64,000 nucleotides of DNA from Arthrobacter sp. FW306-2-2C-D06B (lineage in GTDB: Bacteria > Actinomycetota > Actinomycetes > Actinomycetales > Micrococcaceae), in the NCBI RefSeq assembly GCF_021789175.1, contig NZ_CP084560.1, positions 310,001 to 374,000 on the forward strand, read 5' to 3'. This document shows positions 1-8,061 of the stretch, in pieces. The stretch's first letter is position 1. Each line of letters starts with the position of its first letter. The notes below the pieces were generated by a model. That model had not been told where the DNA came from, searched no databases, and saw only the letters and a list, made by a program, of their open reading frames with translations. A program made the translations under genes and the position numbers.

Positions 1-2
1 CC

Positions 3-62
3 CCTTCGCCCATGCCTTCAGTCCGGGTCAATGTCGCTACGTCCGGGGTGATCGGGGCATGA
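3..62 (+). CDS. 3' end of an upstream gene (partial, uncertain)
   Basis: One frame is open from the window edge to a TGA at 60-62, which overlaps the ATG of the next gene in an ATGA arrangement typical of translational coupling in this genome. Only about 19 codons are visible, with no recognisable motif. If real, it is the preceding member of the envelope-stress cluster. The open frame could be chance in GC-rich DNA. Confidence 0.3.
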   Translation, partial: PSPMPSVRVNVATSGVIGA

Positions 63-670
63 ACGGCACTCCGCACGTCCTTAACCGCATCCTGATCGGC
101 ATCCTTGGCCTGAAGCTGCTGGCCATCGGCATTCTCCTGATGCTGCTCGCCACCGTTCCCGCCGTGGGAAGTTGGTGGCAAGGCTGGTCCGCCGGGCTCT
201 GGGAACACGCCAAGTACCTCTCCGAGCAGACCCGCATTCCAGGTCGGGAGGAAAGCTGGCTCTGGGTTGCCGCAGCCGCGGTGCTCGTGGTGCTGATCGT
301 GCTCATGGTGGCCTGGGTATCGCAGCAGGGCAAAGGCCGCGCCAACCTCATCGTGTCGGAGTATGACGACGCCCGGACACCCGGCGACGTCAACATCGGC
401 GGGAACCTTGCAGAGCAGGCGCTCAAGGCGGCCCTCGCAGAACGCACGGATCTCGCGGGCGTGACGGTCGCAACCTACGAAGTCAACGGTCGTCCCGGGC
501 TCAGGGTCAGGGTCCAGCCCCGTCAGGGCGTTTCCCCGCACCTGCTGGCCGCGGACGTCTCCCGGCTGGTGGAGGCGCTGGACGTGGTGGTCGGACGCAG
601 GACTCCCGTTTTGATTCATATCGGAGCAGGCGCGCGGACCCGGTTCAGCAAGGCCGAGCGCGTTCGTTGA
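59..670 (+). CDS. AmaP-like alkaline-shock membrane anchor protein
   Basis: A 203-residue membrane protein. A hydrophobic segment spans about residues 10-34 and a second about 67-90, giving a hairpin in the membrane. A soluble C-terminal part of about 110 residues follows, of the mixed alpha/beta kind seen in Asp23/Gls24 and AmaP proteins (NIGGNLAEQALKAAL, then VEALDVVVGRRTPVLIHI). AmaP proteins anchor Asp23 to the membrane during envelope stress. The ATG overlaps a possible upstream stop (ATGA), so the gene is probably the last or near-last of an operon that begins outside the window. The family assignment rests on topology and C-terminal pattern only. Confidence 0.6.
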   Translation: MNGTPHVLNRILIGILGLKLLAIGILLMLLATVPAVGSWWQGWSAGLWEHAKYLSEQTRIPGREESWLWVAAAAVLVVLIVLMVAWVSQQGKGRANLIVSEYDDARTPGDVNIGGNLAEQALKAALAERTDLAGVTVATYEVNGRPGLRVRVQPRQGVSPHLLAADVSRLVEALDVVVGRRTPVLIHIGAGARTRFSKAERVR

Positions 671-867
671 ACTGACGCCAACCCCTGTTAATCGGATGGC
701 CACGTTTCCTCCCAGGCGTTTTGCGTTGCAGAGGTGTCCGTGTGGGCCATAGTTTGAAGGGTAGGGGGAACTCTTCCCTTTGGTTGGGCTTGCCCGGCCG
801 GCACCGGACCTAGGTCCGAGTCAAGCCGATGGACCAAAAAACCTGGGCCAGGAACAAGGAGAAAACC

Positions 868-1173
868 ATGAGCGAAGAAGTCAACAACATCAAGCAAACC
901 GCCGAAGCCGCGGCTGAACAGGCCAAGCACGTCGCAGGCGATGCCGCGGAGCACGTCAAGGAATTCGCCGGCGAGGCGGTCGGTAACGCGAAAGAATTCG
1001 CAGGCGACGCCGCTGAGCACGTCAAGGAGTTCCTCTCGGGTGACGTGGCTGAGAAAGCCAAGGACCTCGCGGGCGATGTTGCCGGGAACGCCAAGGAAAT
1101 CGCGGGCGACGTGGCCGAGAACGCCAAGGGCCTCGGCTCCAAGATCGCCGGTTTCTTCAAGGGCGGCAAGTAG
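868..1173 (+). CDS. LEA-like 11-mer repeat protein
   Basis: A 101-residue, highly charged, Cys-free protein. From residue 23 it consists of six tandem repeats of about 11 residues (23-33, 34-44, 45-55, 56-67, 68-78, 79-89) with consensus AGDxAExxKEF; the fourth has one extra residue. Such 11-mers form long amphipathic helices in group 3 LEA, apolipoprotein-like and some YtxH/CsbD-neighbour stress proteins. The C-terminus (KIAGFFKGGK) could touch membranes. The ATG at 868 follows a good ribosome site (GGAGAAAACC); an earlier in-frame ATG at 829 lacks one. There is no signal peptide. Position after an AmaP-like gene and before a strong terminator suggests a stress-induced cytoplasmic protein. 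The exact family is not recognised. Confidence 0.75.
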   Translation: MSEEVNNIKQTAEAAAEQAKHVAGDAAEHVKEFAGEAVGNAKEFAGDAAEHVKEFLSGDVAEKAKDLAGDVAGNAKEIAGDVAENAKGLGSKIAGFFKGGK

Positions 1174-1218
1174 GCTCCTCGCCATGACGGCGCCTTCCTG
1201 ACCCTCTTTGGCCACAGA

Positions 1219-1262
1219 ACGGGGCCGACACGCAGCAAGTTGTGCGTGTCGGCCCCGTTTTC
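1219..1262. terminator. Strong rho-independent terminator, probably bidirectional
   Basis: A perfect stem of about 15 bp (5' arm ending GGGGCCGACACGC, 3' arm starting GCGTGTCGGCCCC) with a 10-nt loop, followed by TTTT on the plus strand and preceded by AAC on the other. It lies between the convergent LEA-like gene and the alpha-glucosidase gene. Confidence 0.85.
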
Positions 1263-1301
1263 GCGCCAAAGCGTGCCAAAGAAGGTCGGGAAGGGAAGCC
1301 C

Positions 1302-3155
1302 CTACTTCTCCACGAGGTACGCCCCGCTGTCCGGGACAATCGAAGCCCCGCCCGAGCCGCCGTCGCTGGAGAGCTCCACCCGGAACGCGGCCGGCACCGG
1401 GAGGGCAGCATTTCCCATGTTGACCACTACCAACACGTCCCGGTTGTGGAAGGCCAGGACTCCGTTGGCGGGATCGTGCTCCTCAGCCCACTGGAACGTG
1501 CCCGAACCCAAGCCGTGCGAGCGGCGGAATGCCAGGACAGAGCGGTATAGCTCGAGGGTGGAGCCCCCGACGCCGGCCTGGACGTCCGCCGCCAGCTCGC
1601 CGAACGCTTCGGGCTGGGGCAGCCAGGGCGCCGCGGGTGCTATGCCGGCAGCACCGGCGCCGCCCGGACCAGCCGATGGATCCGAGAATCCGAAGCCGGG
1701 CTCGGCGGATTTCCAGGGCAGCGGCACGCGGCACCCATCGCGGCCGCGCTCCACGCCCTTGGTACGGAAGAAAGATGGGTCCTGGCGCGCCTCGGCCGGC
1801 AGGGACGTGTGCTCCGGCAGGCCGAGTTCCTCACCCTGGTACAGATAGGCTGAGCCGGGCAGGGCGAAGGACACCATGGAGGCGGCCCTTGCCCGCGCCA
1901 GGCCTAGAACGGCGCCGGGTTGTTCGTCTTCCGCTGCGATTCCCTTGGGGAAGGTGGTGGGATCCGCCAGTCCGAAGCGGCTGGGGTGCCGGACAGTGTC
2001 GTGGTTGCTCAGGACCCAGGTGGAGGGTGCCCCGACGGATCCCGCCGCGTCCAGCGAAGATTCGATTGCCTCAGCCATGCGCTCCGCGTCCCAGCCTGCC
2101 AAGAGGAAATCAAAGTTGAACGCCTGTTGCATTTCATCCTTGCGGACGTACCGGGCCAGCCGCTCCGCAGGCTCCACCCAGGCCTCGGCAACCAGCATGC
2201 GGTCGCCGTCGTATTCGGCGAGGACTCGGTTCCATTCGCGATAGATCTCGTGGACGCCGTCCTGGTCGAAAAAAGGCGACGGCGGGTCCAGGGGCGGCTT
2301 GACCTTGTGCTCGACGGCGGTCGCGACGGCTGCCGAGCTCCCGGCCGGAGGGACAACGTGAAGCCTGGCGGTGTGCGGTTCGACGGCTTCGCTGTGGGCG
2401 CCAGGCGCGGACAGACCACCTTCGACCATGGCGGCAGAGCCTTCCCAGTCCGGCAAGCCGGCTTCTTTGACCAGGCCGTGGGCAACATCCACCCGGAAGC
2501 CGTCAACTCCGCGGTCCAGCCAGAAGCGCAGCACCGAACGCATCTCTGCGTGGACTTCCGGGTTCTCCCAGTTGAGATCGGGCTGTTTCGTATCGAAAAG
2601 GTGCAGGTACCACTCTCCGGGAGTGCCGTCGTCGTTCGTTAGCCGCGTCCACGCAGGCCCGCCGAAGATGGATTTCCAATTGTTCGGGGCCAAAGCCCCG
2701 TCCCCGGAACCCGGTCTGGAGTCTTTGCCCGGGTGGAAGATGTAGCGCTCGCGTTCGGGGGAGCCGGGGGCGGCGGCGAGGGCTTCGCGGAACCAGGCGT
2801 GCTCGTCCGAGGTGTGATTGGGCACGAGGTCGACGATCACCTTGATGCCCAGGCTGTGTGCCTTCTCCAACATGGCGTCGAAGTCATCCAACGTGCCGAA
2901 GAGGGGATCGACGACCCGGTAGTCCGCCACGTCGTATCCGGCATCAGCCTGCGGCGACTTGTAGAACGGGGAGAGCCACACGGCATCCACGCCCAACGAT
3001 TGGAGATAAGGCAGTTTCGCGGTGACCCCGGCAAGGTCACCCATTCCGTCGCCGTTGGCGTCGGCGAACGAGCGCGGATAAATCTGGTAGACGACGGCGC
3101 TTGCCCACCACGCGGAATTGCTGGAACCGGGGGTTGGGATCGGGGAGTGCGGCAC
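1302..3155 (-). CDS. GH13 alpha-glucosidase
   Basis: A cytoplasmic glycoside hydrolase of 617 residues hydrolysing terminal alpha-glucosidic bonds of maltose-, trehalose- or sucrose-type substrates. All GH13 regions are visible: DLVPNHTS near residue 109, QPDLNW near 191, GFRVDVAHG with nucleophile D223, EAWVEP with acid/base E324 and SNHDT with D386. QPDLN points to the alpha-glucosidase/oligo-1,6-glucosidase subgroups rather than alpha-amylase. The start is a GTG preceded by GAGAGG; upstream in-frame codons run back into the divergent promoter. There is no signal peptide, so the substrate is imported first. It faces the sugar-binding lipoprotein gene across a short promoter region with a LacI-type operator, which indicates coregulation with the transporter. 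Exact substrate unknown. Confidence 0.92.
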   Translation of the reverse strand: MPHSPIPTPGSSNSAWWASAVVYQIYPRSFADANGDGMGDLAGVTAKLPYLQSLGVDAVWLSPFYKSPQADAGYDVADYRVVDPLFGTLDDFDAMLEKAHSLGIKVIVDLVPNHTSDEHAWFREALAAAPGSPERERYIFHPGKDSRPGSGDGALAPNNWKSIFGGPAWTRLTNDDGTPGEWYLHLFDTKQPDLNWENPEVHAEMRSVLRFWLDRGVDGFRVDVAHGLVKEAGLPDWEGSAAMVEGGLSAPGAHSEAVEPHTARLHVVPPAGSSAAVATAVEHKVKPPLDPPSPFFDQDGVHEIYREWNRVLAEYDGDRMLVAEAWVEPAERLARYVRKDEMQQAFNFDFLLAGWDAERMAEAIESSLDAAGSVGAPSTWVLSNHDTVRHPSRFGLADPTTFPKGIAAEDEQPGAVLGLARARAASMVSFALPGSAYLYQGEELGLPEHTSLPAEARQDPSFFRTKGVERGRDGCRVPLPWKSAEPGFGFSDPSAGPGGAGAAGIAPAAPWLPQPEAFGELAADVQAGVGGSTLELYRSVLAFRRSHGLGSGTFQWAEEHDPANGVLAFHNRDVLVVVNMGNAALPVPAAFRVELSSDGGSGGASIVPDSGAYLVEK

Positions 3156-3182
3156 TGGATTCCTCTCGATGACATATTTTTG

Positions 3183-3196
3183 TGTAAACGCTTGCA
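3183..3196. promoter_or_regulatory. LacI-family operator in divergent promoter
   Basis: TGTAAACGCTTGCA reads on the other strand as TGCAAGCGTTTACA, which fits the LacI/CcpA-type consensus TGnAAnCGnWWnCA exactly, with the central CG. It lies 28 bp upstream of the alpha-glucosidase start and about 87 bp upstream of the binding-protein start. The likely ligand-responsive repressor is the LacI protein at 6932-7990. Binding is inferred. Confidence 0.7.
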
Positions 3197-3283
3197 TTAC
3201 TACCCGGAAGCTTACTAATGTGAGGCTCACCACATCAACCGCACTGCGGAAATACCTGGTCCACTCACTGAGGAGTTCCCAGC

Positions 3284-4564
3284 ATGAACACACGCAAGTA
3301 CCTTTTGCCGGCCGCTGTTGCCGGCGTGCTAGCCATGTCCCTGTCCGCCTGTGGTGGCGGCGGTGGCGGCGGCACAGCCTCAAGCGGCGGAGATGCCGCA
3401 GCGAACCTCGACGGACGCGGTCCAATCACCTACGTCCAGGGCAAGGACAACAGCAACGTCGTCCGCCCGCTCGTCGATAAGTGGAATGCGGCGCACCCGG
3501 ACCAGAAGGTCACTTTCAAGGAGCAATCCGACCAGGCGGACCAGCAGCACGATGACCTCGTGCAGCACTTCCAGTCAAAGGATGCCAACTACGACGTGGT
3601 TGACGTCGACGTCGTCTGGACGGCTGAGTTTGCCGCTAAGGGTTGGCTGCAGCCGCTCTCGGACAAGATGAGCATCGATACCTCCAAGATGCTGCCGGCC
3701 ACAGTCAAGACGGCAACGTACAACAACACCCTTTTCGCCGCACCGCAGACCTCGGACGGCGGCATTCTCTTCTACCGCAAGGACTTAGTGCCCACCCCGC
3801 CCAAGACCTGGGACGAGATGATGAGCATGTGCTCCATCGCGAAGCAGAACAGCATCGACTGCTACGCGGGACAGTTCGCCAAGTACGAAGGCCTCACGGT
3901 GAACGCGGCTGAAGCCATCAACACGGCAGGTGGCACGATCGTCGGAGACGACGGCAAATCGAGCGTGAACTCCACGTCGGCCAAGGCAGGCCTTAACAAT
4001 CTGGTGACCGCCTACAAGAACGGAAACATCCCGACGCAGGGCGTCACCTACCAGGAAGAACAGGGCAGGCAGTCCTTCGAAGACGGCAAACTCCTCTTCC
4101 TGCGCAACTGGCCTTACGTCTACAACCTCGCCAAGACGGACGGCTCATCCAAGGTGAAGGACACCTTCGGCATGGCTCCGCTCCCGGGTAAGAGCGGCCC
4201 TGGCGCTTCATCCCTCGGCGGACACAACCTTGCGGTCAGCGTCTACTCGCAGCACAAGGCCACGGCCAAGGACTTCCTGACCTTCATGACCAGCGAAGAG
4301 ACCGAGAAGTTCTACGCAACGCAAGGATCGCTGGCCCCGGTGCTGAGTTCCTTGTACGACGATCCGGCGCTGGTCACGCAGCTGCCGTACCTTCCGGTGC
4401 TGAAGACCTCGATTTCGAATGCCGTGCCGCGTCCGGTCACACCGTTCTACCCTGCCGTCACCAAGGCCATCCAGGACAACGCCTACGCTGCCATCAAGGG
4501 CGACAAGTCTGTCGATCAGGCTTTGAAGGATATGGACACGGCCATCAACTCGGCCAGCCAATAG
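3284..4564 (+). CDS. Sugar ABC transporter substrate-binding lipoprotein
   Basis: A 426-residue family 1 extracellular solute-binding protein. The signal peptide ends in lipobox LSAC with lipidated Cys23, followed by a Gly-rich linker. The body has the binding-protein pattern of maltose/trehalose receptors (ITYVQGKDNSN at the N-terminus, SDGGILFYRKDLVPTPPKTWDEM around residue 155, GGHNLAVS near 312). The ribosome site is GAGGAG before ATG. It leads the operon with two permeases and lies divergent from an alpha-glucosidase, so an alpha-glucoside such as maltose, trehalose or sucrose is the likely ligand. No ATPase gene is present here; in actinobacteria such importers commonly share an MsiK-type ATPase encoded elsewhere. 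Confidence 0.9.
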   Translation: MNTRKYLLPAAVAGVLAMSLSACGGGGGGGTASSGGDAAANLDGRGPITYVQGKDNSNVVRPLVDKWNAAHPDQKVTFKEQSDQADQQHDDLVQHFQSKDANYDVVDVDVVWTAEFAAKGWLQPLSDKMSIDTSKMLPATVKTATYNNTLFAAPQTSDGGILFYRKDLVPTPPKTWDEMMSMCSIAKQNSIDCYAGQFAKYEGLTVNAAEAINTAGGTIVGDDGKSSVNSTSAKAGLNNLVTAYKNGNIPTQGVTYQEEQGRQSFEDGKLLFLRNWPYVYNLAKTDGSSKVKDTFGMAPLPGKSGPGASSLGGHNLAVSVYSQHKATAKDFLTFMTSEETEKFYATQGSLAPVLSSLYDDPALVTQLPYLPVLKTSISNAVPRPVTPFYPAVTKAIQDNAYAAIKGDKSVDQALKDMDTAINSASQ

Positions 4565-4583
4565 CGACACTTCCAGTGAACCT

Positions 4584-4617
4584 CGGGCGGCCGGCGCATA
4601 AGGCGGACGGCCGCCCG
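4584..4617 (+). promoter_or_regulatory. Intra-operon hairpin after the binding-protein gene
   Basis: CGGGCGGCCG at 4584-4593 pairs with CGGCCGCCCG at 4608-4617 across a 14-nt loop, with no T run after it. Such hairpins between binding-protein and permease genes can stabilise the upstream message or partly terminate transcription, giving more binding protein than permease. Confidence 0.6.
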
Positions 4618-4651
4618 GGGGGCACATTATCAATTTCCGGAAGGAGGGGAA

Positions 4652-5671
4652 ATGTCCACCCTTGCGCAGCCTAAGCGGGCGCCAGAGACACCAAGCCCCA
4701 AAACCAAAAAAGTTCAAAAAGAAGTAGGACAGGACCGGGCAGCCACGTCCCAAGGCCGGTGGGCGTTCTGGTTGATTTCCCCCGCCTTGGTGCTGCTCGC
4801 CGTCGTGATCGTATACCCGGTGGTCAACGCTATTATCATGGCGTTCCAGAAGGACCAGGGCCTTGACCCGGCAACCAAGCTCTTCGTCCAGGGTGGACCC
4901 GCGGGCTTCGATAACTTTGTCCACTGGTTGGCCCAACAATGTGGCCCCGCTGCCTGTGCTCCTGGCACTCTTGGTTCCCAGTTCTGGAGCGCCGTTGGAA
5001 CGACGTTCTTCTTCACTGTGGTCACGGTGGTCCTGGAGACTGTCCTCGGGTTCTGGATGGCCGTGATCATGGCGAGGACGTTCCGCGGTCGCAGCGCCCT
5101 TCGCGCTGCTGTCCTGGTTCCGTGGGCCATTCCAACGGCCGTTACCGCGAAGCTGTGGTTCTTCATCTTCGCCTTCGACGGCATCGCCAACAAGCTCTTT
5201 GGCACGGCGATCCTGTGGACAGGCAGCGAATGGCCGGCGCGCTGGGCAATCATCATTTCCGACGTCTGGAAGACGACGCCGTTCATGGCCCTGCTGATTT
5301 TGGCTGGACTCCAGATCATCCCGGCGGAAGTGTACGAAGCCGCGAAGGTCGACGGCGCCTCGGCATGGCAGCGTTTCACCCAGATCACTCTGCCGCTGGT
5401 GAAGCCTGCGCTCATGGTGGCTGTCCTGTTCCGTGTCCTTGACGCATTGCGCATGTATGACCTCCCGGCCATCATGACCCAGGGCTCGAACAACACCACA
5501 ACGTTGTCCATCCTGGTGGTTGAACAGATCCGTCAAGGATTCAACTCAGCAGCCGCCCTGTCCACCATCACGTTCCTCATCATCTTCCTCGTCGCGTTCA
5601 TCTTCGTTCGCTTCCTGGGAGCCAACGCGGTCGCCTCAGCCACACCCAAGACCAAGGGGCAGGAAAAATGA
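4652..5671 (+). CDS. Sugar ABC transporter permease (MalF-like)
   Basis: A 339-residue inner-membrane permease with a charged cytoplasmic N-terminus of about 38 residues, then six or more membrane segments starting with WAFWLISPALVLLAVVIVYPVV. The cytoplasmic EAA loop that contacts the ATPase is clear (EVYEAAKVDGASAWQRF, around residue 227). A periplasmic insertion containing CGPAAC lies near residues 92-97, with two cysteines that could pair. The start has a strong ribosome site (GGAAGGAGGGGAA). The stop overlaps the next start as ATGA. Works with the permease that follows and the upstream lipoprotein. Confidence 0.9.
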   Translation: MSTLAQPKRAPETPSPKTKKVQKEVGQDRAATSQGRWAFWLISPALVLLAVVIVYPVVNAIIMAFQKDQGLDPATKLFVQGGPAGFDNFVHWLAQQCGPAACAPGTLGSQFWSAVGTTFFFTVVTVVLETVLGFWMAVIMARTFRGRSALRAAVLVPWAIPTAVTAKLWFFIFAFDGIANKLFGTAILWTGSEWPARWAIIISDVWKTTPFMALLILAGLQIIPAEVYEAAKVDGASAWQRFTQITLPLVKPALMVAVLFRVLDALRMYDLPAIMTQGSNNTTTLSILVVEQIRQGFNSAAALSTITFLIIFLVAFIFVRFLGANAVASATPKTKGQEK

Positions 5672-6543
5672 CAGCCGTGAGCATTGACGCCGCGCCCAAG
5701 ACAGCCGCCCGACGGCGGGAACGCTTGGCGAGCAGTCGCACGTACATCAGCGCAGCGCTCATCTTCATCTGGTGCCTGATTCCCTTCTACTGGATGATCG
5801 TGACCGCGTTCCGCGACGTTGGATATACCTTCGACTCGACTCCGTTCTTCACCCACTTCACCTGGGACAACTTCACGACGGTGTTCTCGGAGAACCTGGG
5901 CAACCACTTCGGCCGGAACCTCCTGAACTCGCTCTTGGTAGCAGGGGTAACCACTGTGGTCGCGCTGCTTTTCGGGGTATTCGCGGCGTACGCCTTGTCC
6001 AGGCTTGAATTCCGCTTCAAGTTCCTGGTCCTCGGCTTTGTCCTCGGAGCGTCGATGTTCCCGGGCGTGGCCTTGGTGACGCCGCTGTTCCAGCTGTTCA
6101 CGAACATCGGCTGGTACGGCACATATCAGGCGCTGATCATTCCGAACATCTCGTTTGTGCTCCCTTTGACGGTTTACACCTTGACCTCCTTCTTCCGGGA
6201 AATGCCTTGGGAGCTGGAGGAATCGGCTCGAATTGATGGCTGCACGCAGGGCCAGGCATTCCGCAAGGTGATCATGCCGCTTGCTGCGCCGGCTGTTTTC
6301 ACCACGGCAATCCTGGCGTTCATCGCTTCGTGGAACGAGTTCCTCATCGCGAGCCAGCTGTCCAATGAGCAAACCAAGACCGTTACGGTGGCTATCGCCT
6401 ACTTTGCCGGCGCACAGGCCCACCAGGAGCCGTACACCGCCGTCATGGCGGCTGGAACGGTTGTGACGATTCCCTTGGTGATCCTTGTGCTGGTCTTCCA
6501 GCGCAAGATCGTGGCGGGCCTGACAGCCGGCGCCGTCAAATGA
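5668..6543 (+). CDS. Sugar ABC transporter permease (MalG-like)
   Basis: A 291-residue permease of the MalG type with about six membrane segments and the EAA loop ELEESARIDGCTQGQAF near residue 186. The C-terminal FQRKIVAGLTAGAVK is the usual ending of this family. Coupled to the preceding permease by ATGA, and its own stop overlaps the next small gene by ATGA, so all are one transcript. Confidence 0.9.
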   Translation: MTAVSIDAAPKTAARRRERLASSRTYISAALIFIWCLIPFYWMIVTAFRDVGYTFDSTPFFTHFTWDNFTTVFSENLGNHFGRNLLNSLLVAGVTTVVALLFGVFAAYALSRLEFRFKFLVLGFVLGASMFPGVALVTPLFQLFTNIGWYGTYQALIIPNISFVLPLTVYTLTSFFREMPWELEESARIDGCTQGQAFRKVIMPLAAPAVFTTAILAFIASWNEFLIASQLSNEQTKTVTVAIAYFAGAQAHQEPYTAVMAAGTVVTIPLVILVLVFQRKIVAGLTAGAVK

Positions 6544-6812
6544 CGCATACTCCGGATTCGGCCGGCCCGTCCCTCGGCGGGCCGGCCAAGGAGCAGCACT
6601 CGCGAGTGAAATCGGCGGAAGATTTCGACCTCGTGATCGGTTTTCTCGGCTTTTGGGCCTTGGTCCTGCTGGTCATCACCGTCGCCGCCGAGCTCACGGC
6701 CCAGCCCGCATTGGGCTGGGCCCTGGGCCTGCTGGCAGTGCTGCTGGCACTGTGGGGGATGCTCCGGCTTCGCCGGCGGCTCCCAGCACGGACATCCAGG
6801 CGCATCACGTGA
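6540..6812 (+). CDS. Small two-TM membrane protein in the alpha-glucoside operon
   Basis: A 90-residue protein starting in an ATGA overlap with the permease stop. After a hydrophilic 30-residue N-terminus it has two hydrophobic segments (about 34-50 and 56-75) ending in a basic RRRLPARTSRR tail. No family is recognised. Its tight coupling to the permease supports translation and suggests an accessory or regulatory subunit of the transporter, but that is inference. Confidence 0.6.
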   Translation: MTHTPDSAGPSLGGPAKEQHSRVKSAEDFDLVIGFLGFWALVLLVITVAAELTAQPALGWALGLLAVLLALWGMLRLRRRLPARTSRRIT

Positions 6813-6931
6813 GCAGCCAGCCGAAATAAGTAGCGCGGAATCGGCGGAGGACAACCAGGCGGAATACGCTGGTTATCTGCCGTCTGGGAAGGAACCCCCG
6901 GCTTCCGCACGGATTCCTTGAGGGGGCTTGA

Positions 6932-7990
6932 GTGGCAAAAACGAGTGAACGGTCCCAGCGTGGCGGCCACGCAGGAGCCAGCATTGAAGACGTCGCGCAG
7001 GCCGCAGGCGTTTCCACCGCCACCGTTTCCCGCGCAGTGCGCGGCCTTCCCAGGGTGTCTCCTGCCACCCGGGAAAAGATCCTCCGGGTTGCCGGAGAGC
7101 TTGGGTATGTGGCGTCGTCGTCCGCTTCGGGACTTGCCACCGGCCGCACCAGGACGATCGGTGTCCTGGCACCTTATGTGGACCGTTGGTTCTTCTTCAA
7201 GGCGATCGAGGGCGTGGACCGCGAGCTCCACGCCCGCGGCTACAACCTGTCCCTGTTCAACCTGGGGGGCCAGCGCGGAGCGCGGGAACGGCTCTTCAGC
7301 AAGACGATGGTCTATAAGCAGATCGACGCACTCCTGGTCCTCTGCATGTCCCTGACGCCCGAGGAAATCGCCGATCTCCAAAGGATCGAAATCCCCTTGG
7401 TGATTGTCGGCGGCCCGGTGGAGGATTGCCCCAGCATCGGCATCGACGATTACGCTGCCTCAGTGGAAGCCACCATGCATCTGTTGAACCTCGGCCACCG
7501 GGAGATCGCGCTGCTGCATGGCCAGGACGATTCGGACCTGAACTTCACTGTCCCACGATTGCGCGTTGATGGCTTCACGGATGCCATGACGAGCGCGGGC
7601 TTTTCCATGCCTCCGGAATGGGACATTTTCGGAAACTTCACGGTGGGCAGCGGCCAGGAAGCGTTCGACGAGCTTTGGAGCAAGCCCGGGCCTAAACCGA
7701 CGGCGATCTTCTGCGCTTCCGATGAAATGGCCATGGGAGCCATGTTGCAGGCACGGCGCCGTGGCGTCCGTGTACCGGAGGAGTTGTCCATCATCGGCAT
7801 TGACAACCATGAATTCGCCGAGGCCATGGGCCTGACAACCGTGGCCCAGGACCCCGTCGAACAAGGCCAACTTGGTACGCGCATGCTGTTGGACGAATTG
7901 GCCGGTGCCGCAGGTTCCGTGCGCTCCATGAAAGCAGCCCACCGGCTGATCGTCCGCGAAACCACCGGTCCGCCTCGCCCCAAGGGCTAA
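6932..7990 (+). CDS. LacI-family transcriptional regulator of the alpha-glucoside island
   Basis: A 352-residue repressor. The N-terminal helix-turn-helix is at about residues 16-37 (SIEDVAQAAGVSTATVSRAV), then the hinge helix region and a periplasmic-binding-protein-like effector domain. Start is GTG after GAGGGGG. It follows the transporter operon by 119 bp on the same strand and probably controls the divergent promoter at 3.2 kb, where a consensus LacI operator lies. The effector is presumably an imported sugar or its product. Confidence 0.88.
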   Translation: MAKTSERSQRGGHAGASIEDVAQAAGVSTATVSRAVRGLPRVSPATREKILRVAGELGYVASSSASGLATGRTRTIGVLAPYVDRWFFFKAIEGVDRELHARGYNLSLFNLGGQRGARERLFSKTMVYKQIDALLVLCMSLTPEEIADLQRIEIPLVIVGGPVEDCPSIGIDDYAASVEATMHLLNLGHREIALLHGQDDSDLNFTVPRLRVDGFTDAMTSAGFSMPPEWDIFGNFTVGSGQEAFDELWSKPGPKPTAIFCASDEMAMGAMLQARRRGVRVPEELSIIGIDNHEFAEAMGLTTVAQDPVEQGQLGTRMLLDELAGAAGSVRSMKAAHRLIVRETTGPPRPKG

Positions 7991-8029
7991 CTCGCCCAGA
8001 ACGCCGAGAGCCAGGAGCCAAGAACCCCA

Positions 8030-8061
8030 GGAGCTAGGAAGCCCGGGAGCTAGGAAGCCCG
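8030..8061. repeat. 16-nt tandem duplication spanning a stop codon
   Basis: GGAGCTAGGAAGCCCG occurs twice in direct tandem (8030-8045 and 8046-8061). The right copy contains the last codons and stop of the minus-strand gene ending at 8050. It looks like a recent slippage duplication; each copy would supply the same tail and stop in that frame. Confidence 0.6.

Noticed and set aside
688..1269. Minus-strand open frame over the LEA-like gene with hydrophobic repeats
   Set aside because: It is the complement of the plus-strand 11-mer repeats, has no ribosome site, and the plus-strand gene explains the periodicity.
4208..5536. Long minus-strand open frame over the sugar permease
   Set aside because: The plus strand encodes a clear MalF-type permease with operon overlaps; long antisense frames are common in GC-rich DNA.
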